From NCBI RefSeq assembly GCF_017068395.1, contig NZ_CP070619.1, forward strand, positions 558,001 to 622,000: DNA of 64,000 bases, given 5' to 3'. This DNA is from Rhodococcus pseudokoreensis (GTDB taxonomy: Bacteria; Actinomycetota; Actinomycetes; Mycobacteriales; Mycobacteriaceae). The notes under the pieces are model-generated. The model searched no databases, was not told the origin of the DNA, and saw nothing but the letters and a program-made list of their open reading frames with translations. A program made the position numbers and the translations under genes. Numbering within the stretch: position 1 is the first letter of the stretch; every line of letters starts with the position of its first letter. Shown piece by piece: positions 18,187 to 26,618 of the stretch.

Positions 18187-18230
18187 GAGGTCGAGCAGGA
18201 GGCTCCCCTGAGAGGGGCCCGCACGACCTC
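18187..18230 (-). promoter_or_regulatory. infB leader stem-loop
   Basis: An outer stem GAGGTCG (18187-18193) / CGACCTC (18224-18230) encloses an inner stem CCCCT (18205-18209) / AGGGG (18213-18217). The structure ends 17 bases upstream of the infB GTG in the 105-base ylxR-infB gap. It could act as a terminator/attenuator or modulate infB translation. Confidence 0.45.
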
Positions 18231-18275
18231 GGGTTATCTCCGATGGACGATCATCGCTGGTGCTTCACGGTGTGC

Positions 18276-18629
18276 TCATGAGTGCTTGTGCCTGTTCTGT
18301 TCGAGAGGTACTGCTCTGGGTGGGTGCCCTGCGCGTACCCAGTGGTCGACTTCTGACGTGTCGACACTTCCGGACACTCGCAGCGCTCTGCCGAATGCTC
18401 GGCGTCGTTCCGCGAGACTCAGGCAAACCTCGACGGGGTGCAGCCACGCACCTCGACCGGGAAGCCTGCGCCTCGGGTCCGGGGCGAGAACATGACCTTG
18501 CGGCCCGCTCTCACTAACCACAACCCTGAGCAGATCGACAGCCAGCGCGCGCTCCCTACATCCTATGCATGTTCGGACCGGTGAACCGGTAGGAACGCGC
18601 GCGGAATCGGGATGCTCATGCTGAACCAT
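18276..18629 (-). CDS. ylxR: YlxR family (DUF448) RNA-binding protein
   Basis: A protein of 117 residues. RTCIGCRERALAVDLLRVVV is the YlxR signature, followed by PRRRLPGRGAWLHP and the C-terminal RAFGRALR. YlxR lies in the nusA-infB operon in nearly all Gram-positives; it binds RNA and in Bacillus affects expression of many genes. The ATG at 18629 gives MVQHEHPDSARVPTGSPVRTC. It lies 44 bases after nusA and 105 bases before infB. Confidence 0.9.
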   Translation of the reverse strand: MVQHEHPDSARVPTGSPVRTCIGCRERALAVDLLRVVVSESGPQGHVLAPDPRRRLPGRGAWLHPVEVCLSLAERRRAFGRALRVSGSVDTSEVDHWVRAGHPPRAVPLEQNRHKHS

Positions 18630-18673
18630 TGACCACTCTACCGCCGACTTGCCCCGATCTCCGCATTCCCGGC

Positions 18674-19705
18674 TCAACGACTGGTCGCGGCGGGTCCGCC
18701 TGCCGACTCGGGAGCGGGTGCGGCGTCACTGCGGATGTCGATCCGCCACCCGGTCAAGCGCGCAGCAAGACGGGCATTTTGCCCTTCCTTGCCGATGGCG
18801 AGGGACAGCTGGAAGTCGGGGACGACGACACGCGCGGCCCGCGCCTCGGGGTCCACGACAGTGACGGAGACCACTTTCGACGGCGACAGCGCGTTGCCGA
18901 CGAACCGGGCCGGGTCGTCGTCGAAGTCGATGATGTCGATCTTCTCGCCGGCGAGTTCACTCATCACGTTGCGCACGCGCTGACCCATCGGCCCGATGCA
19001 CGCACCCTTCGCGTTCAGCCCCTGCACCCGCGACTGGACGGCGATCTTCGACCGGTGGCCTGCCTCGCGGGCGACGGCGATGATCTCGACCGAGCCGTCC
19101 GCGATTTCCGGGACCTCGAGCGCGAACAGTTTGCGCACGAGATTCGGGTGGGTGCGCGACAGGGTGATCTGCGGTCCGCGCTGCCCGCGGGCGACACCGA
19201 CGACGTAGCACTTGAGCCGCTCGCCGTGTTCGTAATTCTCCCCGGGCACCTGCTCGGCGGGCGGGATCAGGCCCTCGGCGCCGCTGGCCTCGCTCCCGAT
19301 CCGCACGACGACCATGCCGCGCGAGTTCGCCCGCGTGTCGCGCTGGATCACGCCGCCGACGATCTCACCCTCGTGGGTGGAGTACTCGCCGAAGCTCCGC
19401 TCGTGCTCGGCGTCGCGCAGCCGCTGCAGGATGACCTGGCGCGCAGTGGTCGCCGCGATCCGGCCGAACCCTTCCGGGGTGTCGTCCCATTCCTCGCCGA
19501 CCATGTTGCCGTCGGAGTCGACGTCGTGTGCCATCACCCGCACGATGCCGCTCTTGGTGTCGACGTCGATCCGGGCGTGCTGCTGATGCCCCTCGGTGTG
19601 CCGGTAGGCGGTGAGCAGCGCCGTCTGGATCGTCGAGATGACGGTCTCGATCGAGATGCCCTTGTCGGCTTCGATGGCGCGCAGCGCCGCAATGTCGATA
19701 TTCAC
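18674..19705 (-). CDS. nusA: transcription termination/antitermination factor NusA
   Basis: A protein of 343 residues, the shorter actinobacterial form without the enterobacterial C-terminal repeats. The N-terminal RNA polymerase-binding domain, S1 domain ([26 protein letters not shown]) and two KH domains ([52 protein letters not shown]) follow in order. NusA modulates pausing, termination and rRNA antitermination. The GTG start overlaps the rimP stop (GTGA), so it is translationally coupled to rimP. Confidence 0.96.
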   Translation of the reverse strand: MNIDIAALRAIEADKGISIETVISTIQTALLTAYRHTEGHQQHARIDVDTKSGIVRVMAHDVDSDGNMVGEEWDDTPEGFGRIAATTARQVILQRLRDAEHERSFGEYSTHEGEIVGGVIQRDTRANSRGMVVVRIGSEASGAEGLIPPAEQVPGENYEHGERLKCYVVGVARGQRGPQITLSRTHPNLVRKLFALEVPEIADGSVEIIAVAREAGHRSKIAVQSRVQGLNAKGACIGPMGQRVRNVMSELAGEKIDIIDFDDDPARFVGNALSPSKVVSVTVVDPEARAARVVVPDFQLSLAIGKEGQNARLAARLTGWRIDIRSDAAPAPESAGGPAATSR

Positions 19706-20274
19706 TTGTCCAGCCCCTCTACTACTTCTTCATCTTCCGACGCGTCTGCGTCCGCAGGTGCCACGCGACCCTCGGGTATTCCGCCCGCGAGTTCCAGCTC
19801 CCTCGGGTCGGGTTTCGAGAATTCCACCTGCACAACAGCTTTCTGAATGTCCGGGAGCGCGATGCGCCGAACGTCCGGACCGGTGCGCGAGCCGATCACC
19901 ACCGCGACCGAGTCGCCGTCGAGGGCCCCGATCCGGCCCACGACCGTCTCGTGCGCGAGGTCGATACGGGCCTTGCGGCCGCGGGCCCGGCGCCAGTGCC
20001 GCTCGTGCGTGAGCGGCCGGTCGATACCGGGAGACGTGACCTCGAGCGTGTACGGGGACTCCCCGAAATCGGACACCGAATCGAAGACCTCGGAGATCTC
20101 GTGGCTCAGGTTCGCGACCGCGTCGAGTTCGAGTCCGGCGTCGCTGTCCACCATGATCCGGACCGCGCTGTGCTTACCCGCGAGGGTGACCGCAACGTCC
20201 TCCACGTCGTAGCCCTGACGTTGCACCAGATCGGAGATGAGCTCCGTCACCCTCTCCTTGGATGGAACCGGCAT
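19702..20274 (-). CDS. rimP: ribosome maturation factor RimP
   Basis: A protein of 190 residues needed for 30S maturation. Typical elements are [45 protein letters not shown] and [14 protein letters not shown], and an acidic tail ([10 protein letters not shown]) follows the SH3-like C-terminal domain. The ATG at 20274 has a good GAGGAG ribosome binding site. It opens the rimP-nusA-ylxR-infB operon and diverges from the Tat lipoprotein gene. Confidence 0.95.
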   Translation of the reverse strand: MPVPSKERVTELISDLVQRQGYDVEDVAVTLAGKHSAVRIMVDSDAGLELDAVANLSHEISEVFDSVSDFGESPYTLEVTSPGIDRPLTHERHWRRARGRKARIDLAHETVVGRIGALDGDSVAVVIGSRTGPDVRRIALPDIQKAVVQVEFSKPDPRELELAGGIPEGRVAPADADASEDEEVVEGLDK

Positions 20275-20350
20275 CGGGGAAGCTCCTCGTTTCAGTTGTC
20301 GCTCGTCGTGTGTCGTGGTCGGCAGGTCACCGTGCCGCACAGGGCAGCAC

Positions 20351-20376
20351 CTCGAACCCGCCGGGACGGGTTCGAG
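20351..20376. promoter_or_regulatory. perfect 10-bp inverted repeat upstream of rimP
   Basis: CTCGAACCCG (20351-20360) and CGGGTTCGAG (20367-20376) are exact complements with a 6-base spacer, 77-102 bases upstream of the rimP ATG. A TTAGAT hexamer on the minus strand just beyond it (about 20378-20383) could be a -10 box, which would put the repeat at the transcript start: either an operator or a leader hairpin for the translation operon. Confidence 0.4.
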
Positions 20377-20471
20377 CATCTAAGAGTAACGCCGATTCGA
20401 GGCGCCCGTGACCAGCCCCGGTGCTCGATTCCCGGGATCGCGGCCCGACCTGGCACCATGGACCGGTGCTC

Positions 20472-20999
20472 ATGCCCACCGTCTCCCGGCCCCCGACTTC
20501 CGGTCCGGCCGTGTCCCGGCGCACCGCTCTCCGGTTCGCAGCAGCCTCCGCGTTCGGCGTCGCGAGCGTCCCCCTGCTGGCGGGATGCGCCGACGGCGAG
20601 GACGCCGACACCGAGGTCGATTCACTCGTCGCGCAGTCGCGTCTGGCGCGCCGCGACGCCGCAGGCGCGGCGGCGACCATCGCACTGCTGCCCGACCGCG
20701 GCGCCGCACTCGAACTCGTCCGCGCCCAGCGCACCGCGCACGCCGACGCGTTGGACGCCGAAATCGCCAGGGCCGCAGGCACGTACCCGGACGGCACCGC
20801 ACCGACGACGTCCGCTCCCCCGTCCGCGACACCGACCGCACCCGCACCTCCGCCCGGTCTCGATCAGTTGCGGGCCGACCTGGCCGAGTCGCAGCGCAGT
20901 GCGGCCGACTCGGCCCGCGCGCTGACCGCGTACCGCGCGGGACTGTGTGCGTCGATCAGCGCCGCGTGCGGAACGTACCTGGCGGTGGTGCTGCCGTGA
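20472..20999 (+). CDS. Tat-type lipoprotein, hypothetical
   Basis: About 175 residues. A twin-arginine signal (VSRRTALRFAAASAFG) runs into a lipobox (VPLLAGC), so a folded protein is probably exported by Tat and lipidated. The mature region is alanine-rich and helical with a proline/threonine linker (about 105-125) and two conserved-looking cysteines near the end (LCASISAACG). GTG 20466 is an alternative start. The next gene begins inside its stop codon (GTGA). A comparable pair sits next to rimP in mycobacteria; function is unknown. Confidence 0.75.
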   Translation: MPTVSRPPTSGPAVSRRTALRFAAASAFGVASVPLLAGCADGEDADTEVDSLVAQSRLARRDAAGAAATIALLPDRGAALELVRAQRTAHADALDAEIARAAGTYPDGTAPTTSAPPSATPTAPAPPPGLDQLRADLAESQRSAADSARALTAYRAGLCASISAACGTYLAVVLP

Positions 21000-21439
21000 C
21001 GACACCCACCGAAGCCGAGGGCAAGAGCCTCGGCGACGCGCTGGCCGCCGAACATTCCGCGGTGTTCGCCTACGGGGTGGTGGCCGCCTTCTCGAATCCC
21101 ACGCGGGCCGCGCAGGTGGCCACCGCCGCCGCGGCCCACCGGGCCCGCCGGGACGAACTCCAGGACACACTGACCGCGGCGGGTCTGACGGCCCCGGCCG
21201 CCGAAGCGGGCTACACGCTGCCCTTCCCGGTCGCCGACCCGATCACCGCCGCGCAACTCGCGGCCCAGGTCGAGGCGGACACCGCGGTCGCGTGGCGGGC
21301 GGTCGTCGAGCACGGCGAAACGGCGGACACCCGCACGCTCGGGGTGACCGCGCTGACCGACGCCACCGTCCGGGAAGCCACCTGGCGCGTGGCCCTCGGA
21401 ACCGATCCGGTGGTCGACCCGTTTCCCGGCCAGCCCTGA
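20996..21439 (+). CDS. ferritin-like domain protein (DUF4439)
   Basis: A protein of 147 residues, mostly helical, of the DUF4439 ferritin-like group: EGKSLGDALAAEHSAVFAYGVV resembles the first ferritin helix with Glu and His ligands, and AHRARRDELQDTL a second. Whether it binds iron is not proven. No signal peptide is seen. The GTG start overlaps the stop of the Tat lipoprotein gene (GTGA), indicating a coupled two-gene unit. Confidence 0.8.
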   Translation: MTTPTEAEGKSLGDALAAEHSAVFAYGVVAAFSNPTRAAQVATAAAAHRARRDELQDTLTAAGLTAPAAEAGYTLPFPVADPITAAQLAAQVEADTAVAWRAVVEHGETADTRTLGVTALTDATVREATWRVALGTDPVVDPFPGQP

Positions 21440-21457
21440 CACGGAGGCTCCCGCCCA

Positions 21458-21490
21458 CCGGGATTGTGCCCCCACCGGGCACGCTCCCGG
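21458..21490 (+). terminator. hairpin terminator after DUF4439 gene
   Basis: The stem CCGGGA (21458-21463) / TCCCGG (21485-21490) continues, after a symmetric 2+2 bulge, into GTGCCC (21466-21471) / GGGCAC (21477-21482) with a 5-base loop. It lies 19 bases past the stop, with no U-tract. Confidence 0.65.
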
Positions 21491-21537
21491 CTTAGCGTCT
21501 CTCCCGACACACTGAACGGCAACGGGAGGACGGCGGC

Positions 21538-22023
21538 GTGGACGAACGCTCGGTGGAGCAGCGTGTGGCGGACCTGGAGCGGGTGACCGCGATCAAGGCC
21601 CTCAAGTACCGCTACTGGCGAGCGTGCGACGGCAAGGATCCGGACGCGTTCCGTGCCTGCTTCGTCGCGTCCGGGGCGTCCGTCGACTTCGGCCCACTCG
21701 GCAGGTTCGACGACGCCGACCGGCTCACGGACGTCTTCCGCAGGATCGCGCTCCACGAGGTGGACGGCAAGCACGTGATTCTGGACATGCACCACGGCTT
21801 CCATCCGGACATCGTGCTGCACGGCGACACCGAGGCGACCGGTACGTGGACGCTGCAGTTCCGCCAGGTCGATCTGCTGAAGCGGACGGAGACCGTGTCC
21901 GCCGGCGAGTACGACGACGCCTACCGCTTCGAAAACGGCGAATGGCGAATGTCGCGATGCCACTTCACCACTCGATGGTCGATCACCCGCCCGCTCACCG
22001 AGGACACGGTGGTCGTCCAGTGA
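21538..22023 (+). CDS. SnoaL/NTF2-like family protein
   Basis: A protein of 161 residues with the NTF2-like cone fold of small-molecule isomerases, dehydratases and hydroxylases: RVTAIKALKYRYWRACDGKDPDAFRACF and HHGFHPDIVLHGDTEATGTWTLQF are typical SnoaL_4 features. A GTG start follows GGGAGGAC. The next gene, a short-chain dehydrogenase, starts in its stop codon (GTGA), so the pair probably acts on the same small hydrophobic substrate (steroid, terpenoid or aromatic); that is inference. Confidence 0.82.
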   Translation: MDERSVEQRVADLERVTAIKALKYRYWRACDGKDPDAFRACFVASGASVDFGPLGRFDDADRLTDVFRRIALHEVDGKHVILDMHHGFHPDIVLHGDTEATGTWTLQFRQVDLLKRTETVSAGEYDDAYRFENGEWRMSRCHFTTRWSITRPLTEDTVVVQ

Positions 22024-22847
22024 GCGCCCGGGTAGCACTCGTCACCGGGGGAAGCCGCGGCGTCGGCAAGGGCGTCGCGACAGCGCTGGGGGCCGCCGGG
22101 TGGACCGTCTACGTCACCGGACGCGGCCCGGTCACCGCGGACAGCCCGCTGTCGGCGTCCGCGCGAGCGGTCACCGACGCCGGGGGCACCGGCGTCGCGG
22201 TGGCCTGCGATCACCGCGTCGACGAGGAGGTGCATGCGCTGTTCGCCCGGATCGCGGTCGAGCAGGCCGGCCGACTCGACCTGCTGGTCAACAACGTGTG
22301 GGCCGCACCCGAGGGATTCGGCGGGTTCAGCACACCGTTCTGGGAACGGCCCCTCGACGACTGGGACTCGCTGATCGGCGTCGGACTGCGCGCCCACTAC
22401 GTTGCGTCGGTGGAGGCAGCGCGGTTGATGGTGCCCCGGCGGTCCGGGTTGATCGCGAACATCTCGTCGTTCGGGACCCGGGGGCATCTGCACTCGGTGC
22501 TCTACGGCATGTCCAAGGCCGGGTTGGACAAGATGGCCAGCGACATGGCGGCGGAGCTGGCTCCGCACGACGTCCGTGCGGTCTCGCTGTGGCCGGGCAT
22601 CGTGCGCACGGAGATGATCGTCGCCAGCGGGATGGAGACCATCGCCGGCTTTCCCGTCGCGGACGCCGAGTCTCCGGAGTTCGTCGGCGAGGTGATCTGC
22701 GCCCTCACCGCGGACCCCACCCTGCCGGACCGCAGCGGCCACACGTTCGTGACGGCGGAGCTGGCCGTCGAATACGGCATCACCGACACGCAGGGCCGCA
22801 CTCCGCCGTCGCACCGGGAACCGTTCGGCGGCGGTCCCCTGTTCTGA
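22020..22847 (+). CDS. short-chain dehydrogenase/reductase
   Basis: A protein of 275 residues of the classical SDR fold. The cofactor motif TGGSRGVG lies at the N-terminus, NNVW replaces the usual NNAG, and the catalytic set is in ISSFGT...YGMSK (Ser, Tyr, Lys). It oxidises or reduces a hydroxyl/ketone with NAD(P)H. The C-terminus (TPPSHREPFGGGPLF) is longer than minimal SDRs. It is coupled to the NTF2-like gene by a GTGA overlap and convergent with the ABC permease gene, 11 bases away. Confidence 0.9.
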   Translation: MSARVALVTGGSRGVGKGVATALGAAGWTVYVTGRGPVTADSPLSASARAVTDAGGTGVAVACDHRVDEEVHALFARIAVEQAGRLDLLVNNVWAAPEGFGGFSTPFWERPLDDWDSLIGVGLRAHYVASVEAARLMVPRRSGLIANISSFGTRGHLHSVLYGMSKAGLDKMASDMAAELAPHDVRAVSLWPGIVRTEMIVASGMETIAGFPVADAESPEFVGEVICALTADPTLPDRSGHTFVTAELAVEYGITDTQGRTPPSHREPFGGGPLF

Positions 22848-22858
22848 GTCGCCGGCTC

Positions 22859-23707
22859 TCAGTTCACGTCGCGGCGGCGGACGAGCCAGATCGTGCCTGC
22901 CGCGAACACGGCGACGTAGCCGGCCAGGACGAGCACCGACGTGCCGCCGTCGAGGATGTTCAGGACACCGGGGGTGGTGTCGCCGCCGAAGTCGCGGAGC
23001 GAGCCTGCCAGCGAGCCCGCGGCGGTGCCGGGGAGGAAGTCCGTCACCACCGACACGGGGTCGAGGACGGCGGCGACTCCGCGGAGCAGGTTTTCGACCA
23101 CCAGCACCCACACGAGCCCGAGACCGACGGACAGCGCGGGCCCCCGCGCGAGGGCGCCGACGAGGACACCGGCCGCGGTCCACATGGCGAGGATGAGCAT
23201 CCCGGAGGCGAGCGCCTTCAGCATCGCCGAGGCGGCAGGCAGATTCGCCGGCTCCGATTCGACCGTGGCGATGACCGTGGCCACCCCGACGTCGACGGCC
23301 GCCACGGTGAGAACGAGTCCGATCACCACGGTCAGCAGCGCGAGGAGGGTTCCGGCGAGTGCGGCCGATCGCGAAGGCCCCTGGGTGAACACGGTCTTCC
23401 ACGTCCCCCACCCGTAGCCGCTGCCGATGGTGAGGGCGCCGAGGATGAGCATCAGCGCACCCCCGAACATGGCCATGCCCTGGGTGAACACCTGGGGCAC
23501 CGCCGCGGGCAGCATCTGCGCGAGCAGCACGTCCGGGGGCGCGGACGACGCCATGTCGGTGGTGCCGCCGGTCTTGAACGTGATGTAGTTGAACACGTAG
23601 ACGAAGACCAGGTTCAGCACGATCCACGCGGCGAGCAGCACCCACATGGACGGCCATTTCCGCAGTCGGAGAAGCTCGGCTCGGGTGCTGGCGATCACTG
23701 CATTCAT
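22859..23707 (-). CDS. ABC-2 type transporter permease
   Basis: A protein of 282 residues with about six hydrophobic segments; the N-terminal MNAVIASTRAELLRLRKWPSMWVLLAAW is the usual ABC-2 exporter start. It forms the membrane part of the exporter with the ATPase encoded just upstream (overlap ATGA-type, four bases). The divergent histidine kinase/response regulator pair probably controls it. The substrate (drug, lantibiotic or lipid) cannot be told. Confidence 0.88.
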   Translation of the reverse strand: MNAVIASTRAELLRLRKWPSMWVLLAAWIVLNLVFVYVFNYITFKTGGTTDMASSAPPDVLLAQMLPAAVPQVFTQGMAMFGGALMLILGALTIGSGYGWGTWKTVFTQGPSRSAALAGTLLALLTVVIGLVLTVAAVDVGVATVIATVESEPANLPAASAMLKALASGMLILAMWTAAGVLVGALARGPALSVGLGLVWVLVVENLLRGVAAVLDPVSVVTDFLPGTAAGSLAGSLRDFGGDTTPGVLNILDGGTSVLVLAGYVAVFAAGTIWLVRRRDVN

Positions 23708-24642
23708 GACACTCTCCTCGGATCGTTGCTTGCGGTGCGGTCGCCGGGACTGCTGCCCGACGTCATCGCGAAGAAAACGTCTTCGAGCGATCGTTCCCGC
23801 CGGGACAATTCGTGCAGGTCGATTCCCGCGTCGACGAGAACGCGGGCCACCTTCGGTGCCAGTTCCGGCGACACGGCGACGGCGAGCGCGTCACCCACCG
23901 TGTCGACGACGCCGCGTCCCAGCAGCTCCTCGAGCACCGTCGCGGCCCGTTCCCGCGGATCGGCGCGCACCAGCAGGCTGGTGCCACCGCGCAGTTCGGC
24001 GACGGTGGACTGCGCGATCAGCTCCCCGCGTGAGATCACGCCGACGCGATCGCAGATCTCCTGGACCTCGCTGAGCATGTGGCTGGAGAGCATCACGGAA
24101 TGCCCGGAATTCGCGAGTTCGACTATCAGTTCCCGCATCTCGGCCATCCCCGCCGGGTCGAGCCCGTTGGTGGGTTCGTCGAGGATCAGTAGGTCGGGTT
24201 CGCCGAGGAGTGCGGCCGCGACACCGAGTCGCTGCTTCATCCCGAGCGAATAGGTGCGGAACCGGTCGTGTCCGCGATCGCGCAGGCCCACCCGGTGCAG
24301 CGCGGACTGCACCGCGTCGTCCGGCAGCCGCCGGTACCTGCTCAGCACCCGCAGGTTGTCGCGACCGGACAGGTAGGGGAAGAAGCCGGGGCCTTCGATC
24401 AGCACCCCGGTGCGGGCCGCCACCGTGCTGTCACCGGGCGTGCACCCGAAAAGCGTCGCGGTCCCGGAGGTCGGCCGGACCAGGCCCGTGAGCATGCGCA
24501 GGGTGGTGGTCTTGCCTGCGCCGTTCGGTCCGAGGAACCCGTACACCTCGCCCGCCCGTACGGTCAGGCTGACGGCGTCGACCGCCGTGTGTTCGCCGTA
24601 GCGTTTGGTCAACTTGTCGGTGACCACGATGTCGGAAGTCAT
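23704..24642 (-). CDS. ABC transporter ATP-binding protein
   Basis: A protein of 312 residues. Walker A GPNGAGKTT, signature YSLGMKQR, Walker B LLILDEPTNGLD and the switch histidine in LSSHMLSE are all present, and the C-terminal 90 residues are the extension found in bacitracin/lantibiotic-type exporters. The ATG at 24642 (MTSDIVVTDKLTKRYGEHT) has GGAG upstream. It overlaps the permease gene and lies divergent from a NarL-type two-component system. Confidence 0.93.
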   Translation of the reverse strand: MTSDIVVTDKLTKRYGEHTAVDAVSLTVRAGEVYGFLGPNGAGKTTTLRMLTGLVRPTSGTATLFGCTPGDSTVAARTGVLIEGPGFFPYLSGRDNLRVLSRYRRLPDDAVQSALHRVGLRDRGHDRFRTYSLGMKQRLGVAAALLGEPDLLILDEPTNGLDPAGMAEMRELIVELANSGHSVMLSSHMLSEVQEICDRVGVISRGELIAQSTVAELRGGTSLLVRADPRERAATVLEELLGRGVVDTVGDALAVAVSPELAPKVARVLVDAGIDLHELSRRERSLEDVFFAMTSGSSPGDRTASNDPRRVS

Positions 24643-24751
24643 GGCTCCAGCCTCGGCCCCGTCGAAGCCGCGCACATCCGCCTGCGCGCGTCACCTCGCG
24701 TACGTGTCGCGGACGATGACACCGTCGCCGGATCCGGTCTACGTTCGGGTG

Positions 24752-25933
24752 GTGCACACCGACCGGAGGGACACGTCGATCGCCCCGCGAGACGTCCTGA
24801 TCGCCCTGGGCGTCGCAATCGTGCAGGTGGTCGGCAGTGTGGGCGCCAACCACAACCAGTCGTGGGCGACGCCGCTGGACGCGGCAGGTTTCGTGTTGCT
24901 GGTGTGCGGTCCGCTCGCGCTGCTCGTCCGGCGACGGTTGCCGGTGACGGTCCTGCTCGTGGTCCTTGCCGTCACGGTCCTCTACGTCGCCCGGGGTTAC
25001 GGGTACGGCCCGGTGTTCCTGTCGCTCGTGGTCGCGTTTCTGAGCGCCGCGACGGCCGGGTCCCGATGGCGCACGTATCCGATCCTCGCGGTCGGGTACG
25101 TGCTGATCGTCTTCGCCGTGCCTGCCGTGTCACTTGCCGAGGTTCCGTCCCTCCTCGCCCTCACCGGCATCGCGGCCTGGCTGCTGGTGCTCCTCGCCGT
25201 CGCCGAGATCATCCGTCAGCGCCGCGGGACGCTCGACGCCCGCAGGCAACGCGCCGAGGCGGCGCACCGCAGCACGCTGGACGAGCAGCGCCGCCGCGCC
25301 AGCGAGGAGAGGCTCGCGATCGCCCGCGAGCTGCACGATGTTCTGGCACACAGCCTTTCGCTCATCAACGTGCAGGCCTCGGTCGCACTCGAGCTGTGGG
25401 ACAGCAGACCTGAACAGTCACAGGAGGCGCTGGCCGCGATCAAGATCGCGAGCCGCGACGCGATCGGCGACGTCCACGCACTGCTGGCGTCACTGCGCGG
25501 CGGCGACGACAGCCCGCCCACCGCGCCGACCGCCGGGATCGTGGACCTGGACGGCGTGGTCGAGCGTGCCCGTGCCGCGGGTCTCGCGGTCACCACGGTC
25601 GTCGAGGGCACGCCGCGGCCGTTGCCTGCCGTGGTCGACGTCGCTGCGGCGCGCATCGTGCAGGAGTCGCTGACCAACGTGGCCCGCCACTCCGGCGGCT
25701 CGTCCGCCGACGTCACGGTGACATACTCGCCCACGTCCGTCCGCGTCCGGATCGACGACGACGGCCGGGGCCCGGACGGCGCGCCGTCCGGTGGCGGCGG
25801 AAACGGCATCCCCGGCATGCGGGAACGCGCCCGCGCCCTCGGCGGTGAGCTGACCGCCGGGAGCGGACCTGGTGGCGGCTTCCGGGTGCAGGCGACACTC
25901 CCCCTCGTCCACGACACGGCGGGCCGGGCATGA
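24752..25933 (+). CDS. two-component sensor histidine kinase (NarL/DesK type)
   Basis: About 393 residues. Four to five N-terminal transmembrane helices lack a large extracellular sensor, so the signal is probably sensed within the membrane. The dimerisation domain HisKA_3 carries the phospho-acceptor His195 in ARELHDVLAHS. The HATPase domain shows VQESLTNVARHSG (N box), DDDGRG and GNGIPGMRERARALGG (G boxes). GTG 24752 or 24749 starts the protein. It overlaps the response regulator (ATGA) and probably governs the divergent ABC exporter. Confidence 0.92.
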   Translation: MHTDRRDTSIAPRDVLIALGVAIVQVVGSVGANHNQSWATPLDAAGFVLLVCGPLALLVRRRLPVTVLLVVLAVTVLYVARGYGYGPVFLSLVVAFLSAATAGSRWRTYPILAVGYVLIVFAVPAVSLAEVPSLLALTGIAAWLLVLLAVAEIIRQRRGTLDARRQRAEAAHRSTLDEQRRRASEERLAIARELHDVLAHSLSLINVQASVALELWDSRPEQSQEALAAIKIASRDAIGDVHALLASLRGGDDSPPTAPTAGIVDLDGVVERARAAGLAVTTVVEGTPRPLPAVVDVAAARIVQESLTNVARHSGGSSADVTVTYSPTSVRVRIDDDGRGPDGAPSGGGGNGIPGMRERARALGGELTAGSGPGGGFRVQATLPLVHDTAGRA

Positions 25934-26598
25934 CGATTCGCGTCCTCGTCGCCGACGACCAGGCCCTCGTGCGGGCGGGTTTCGCCGCCCTGCTCGACGC
26001 CCAACCGGACATCACCGTGGCCGGTCAGGCCGAGAACGGTGAGCAGGCGGTGAGCCTGACCCGGACTCTGGTTCCCGACGTCGTCCTCATGGACATCCGG
26101 ATGCCGGTGCTCGACGGACTGGAGGCAACCCGGCGGATAGCCGCCGATCCCGCGCTGTCCGGTGTGCGGGTGGTGGTGCTCACCACGTTCGAACTGGACG
26201 AGTACGTGTTCGAGGCCATGCGCGCGGGGGCGACGGGTTTTCTCGTCAAACACACCGAACCCGCCGAACTGGTGCGGGCGGTCCGCGTGGTGGCCGACGG
26301 GGATGCCCTGCTGTCGCCGTCCGTGACGCGGAAACTGGTCGCGGAGTTCGCGACCCACGCCAAACGGCCACCCCAGTCCAGTCGCCTCGACGGCCTCACC
26401 GATCGTGAACGCGAGGTGATGATCCTGATCGCCGAGGGTCTCACCAACGCCGAGATCGGTTCGCGGCTGTTCCTGAGCCCGGCCACCGCCCGCACGCACG
26501 TCAGCCGGATTCTGCTGAAACTCGGCGCCCGGGACCGCACCCAACTGGTGGTCCTGGCGTATGAGTGGGGCCTGGTCCGGCCGGGCTGGCAGGACTGA
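25930..26598 (+). CDS. two-component response regulator, NarL/LuxR family
   Basis: A protein of 222 residues. The receiver has acidic Asp9-Asp10, phospho-acceptor Asp55 (VVLMDIRMP) and the conserved Lys in GFLVKH. The C-terminal LuxR-type helix-turn-helix is LTDREREVMILIAEGLTNAEIGSRLFLSPATARTHVSRILLKL. The ATG overlaps the kinase stop (ATGA). Its target is inferred to be the divergent ABC exporter promoter region (24643-24751). Confidence 0.95.
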   Translation: MTIRVLVADDQALVRAGFAALLDAQPDITVAGQAENGEQAVSLTRTLVPDVVLMDIRMPVLDGLEATRRIAADPALSGVRVVVLTTFELDEYVFEAMRAGATGFLVKHTEPAELVRAVRVVADGDALLSPSVTRKLVAEFATHAKRPPQSSRLDGLTDREREVMILIAEGLTNAEIGSRLFLSPATARTHVSRILLKLGARDRTQLVVLAYEWGLVRPGWQD

Positions 26599-26618
26599 CA
26601 ACGACCGGTCCTGCCCGC

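Noticed and set aside
20351..20376. GGTTCGAG sequence resembling a tRNA T-arm upstream of rimP, where enterobacteria have a tRNA gene (metY)
   Set aside because: No acceptor, D or anticodon stems can be drawn around it, and the arms pair with each other as a simple inverted repeat.
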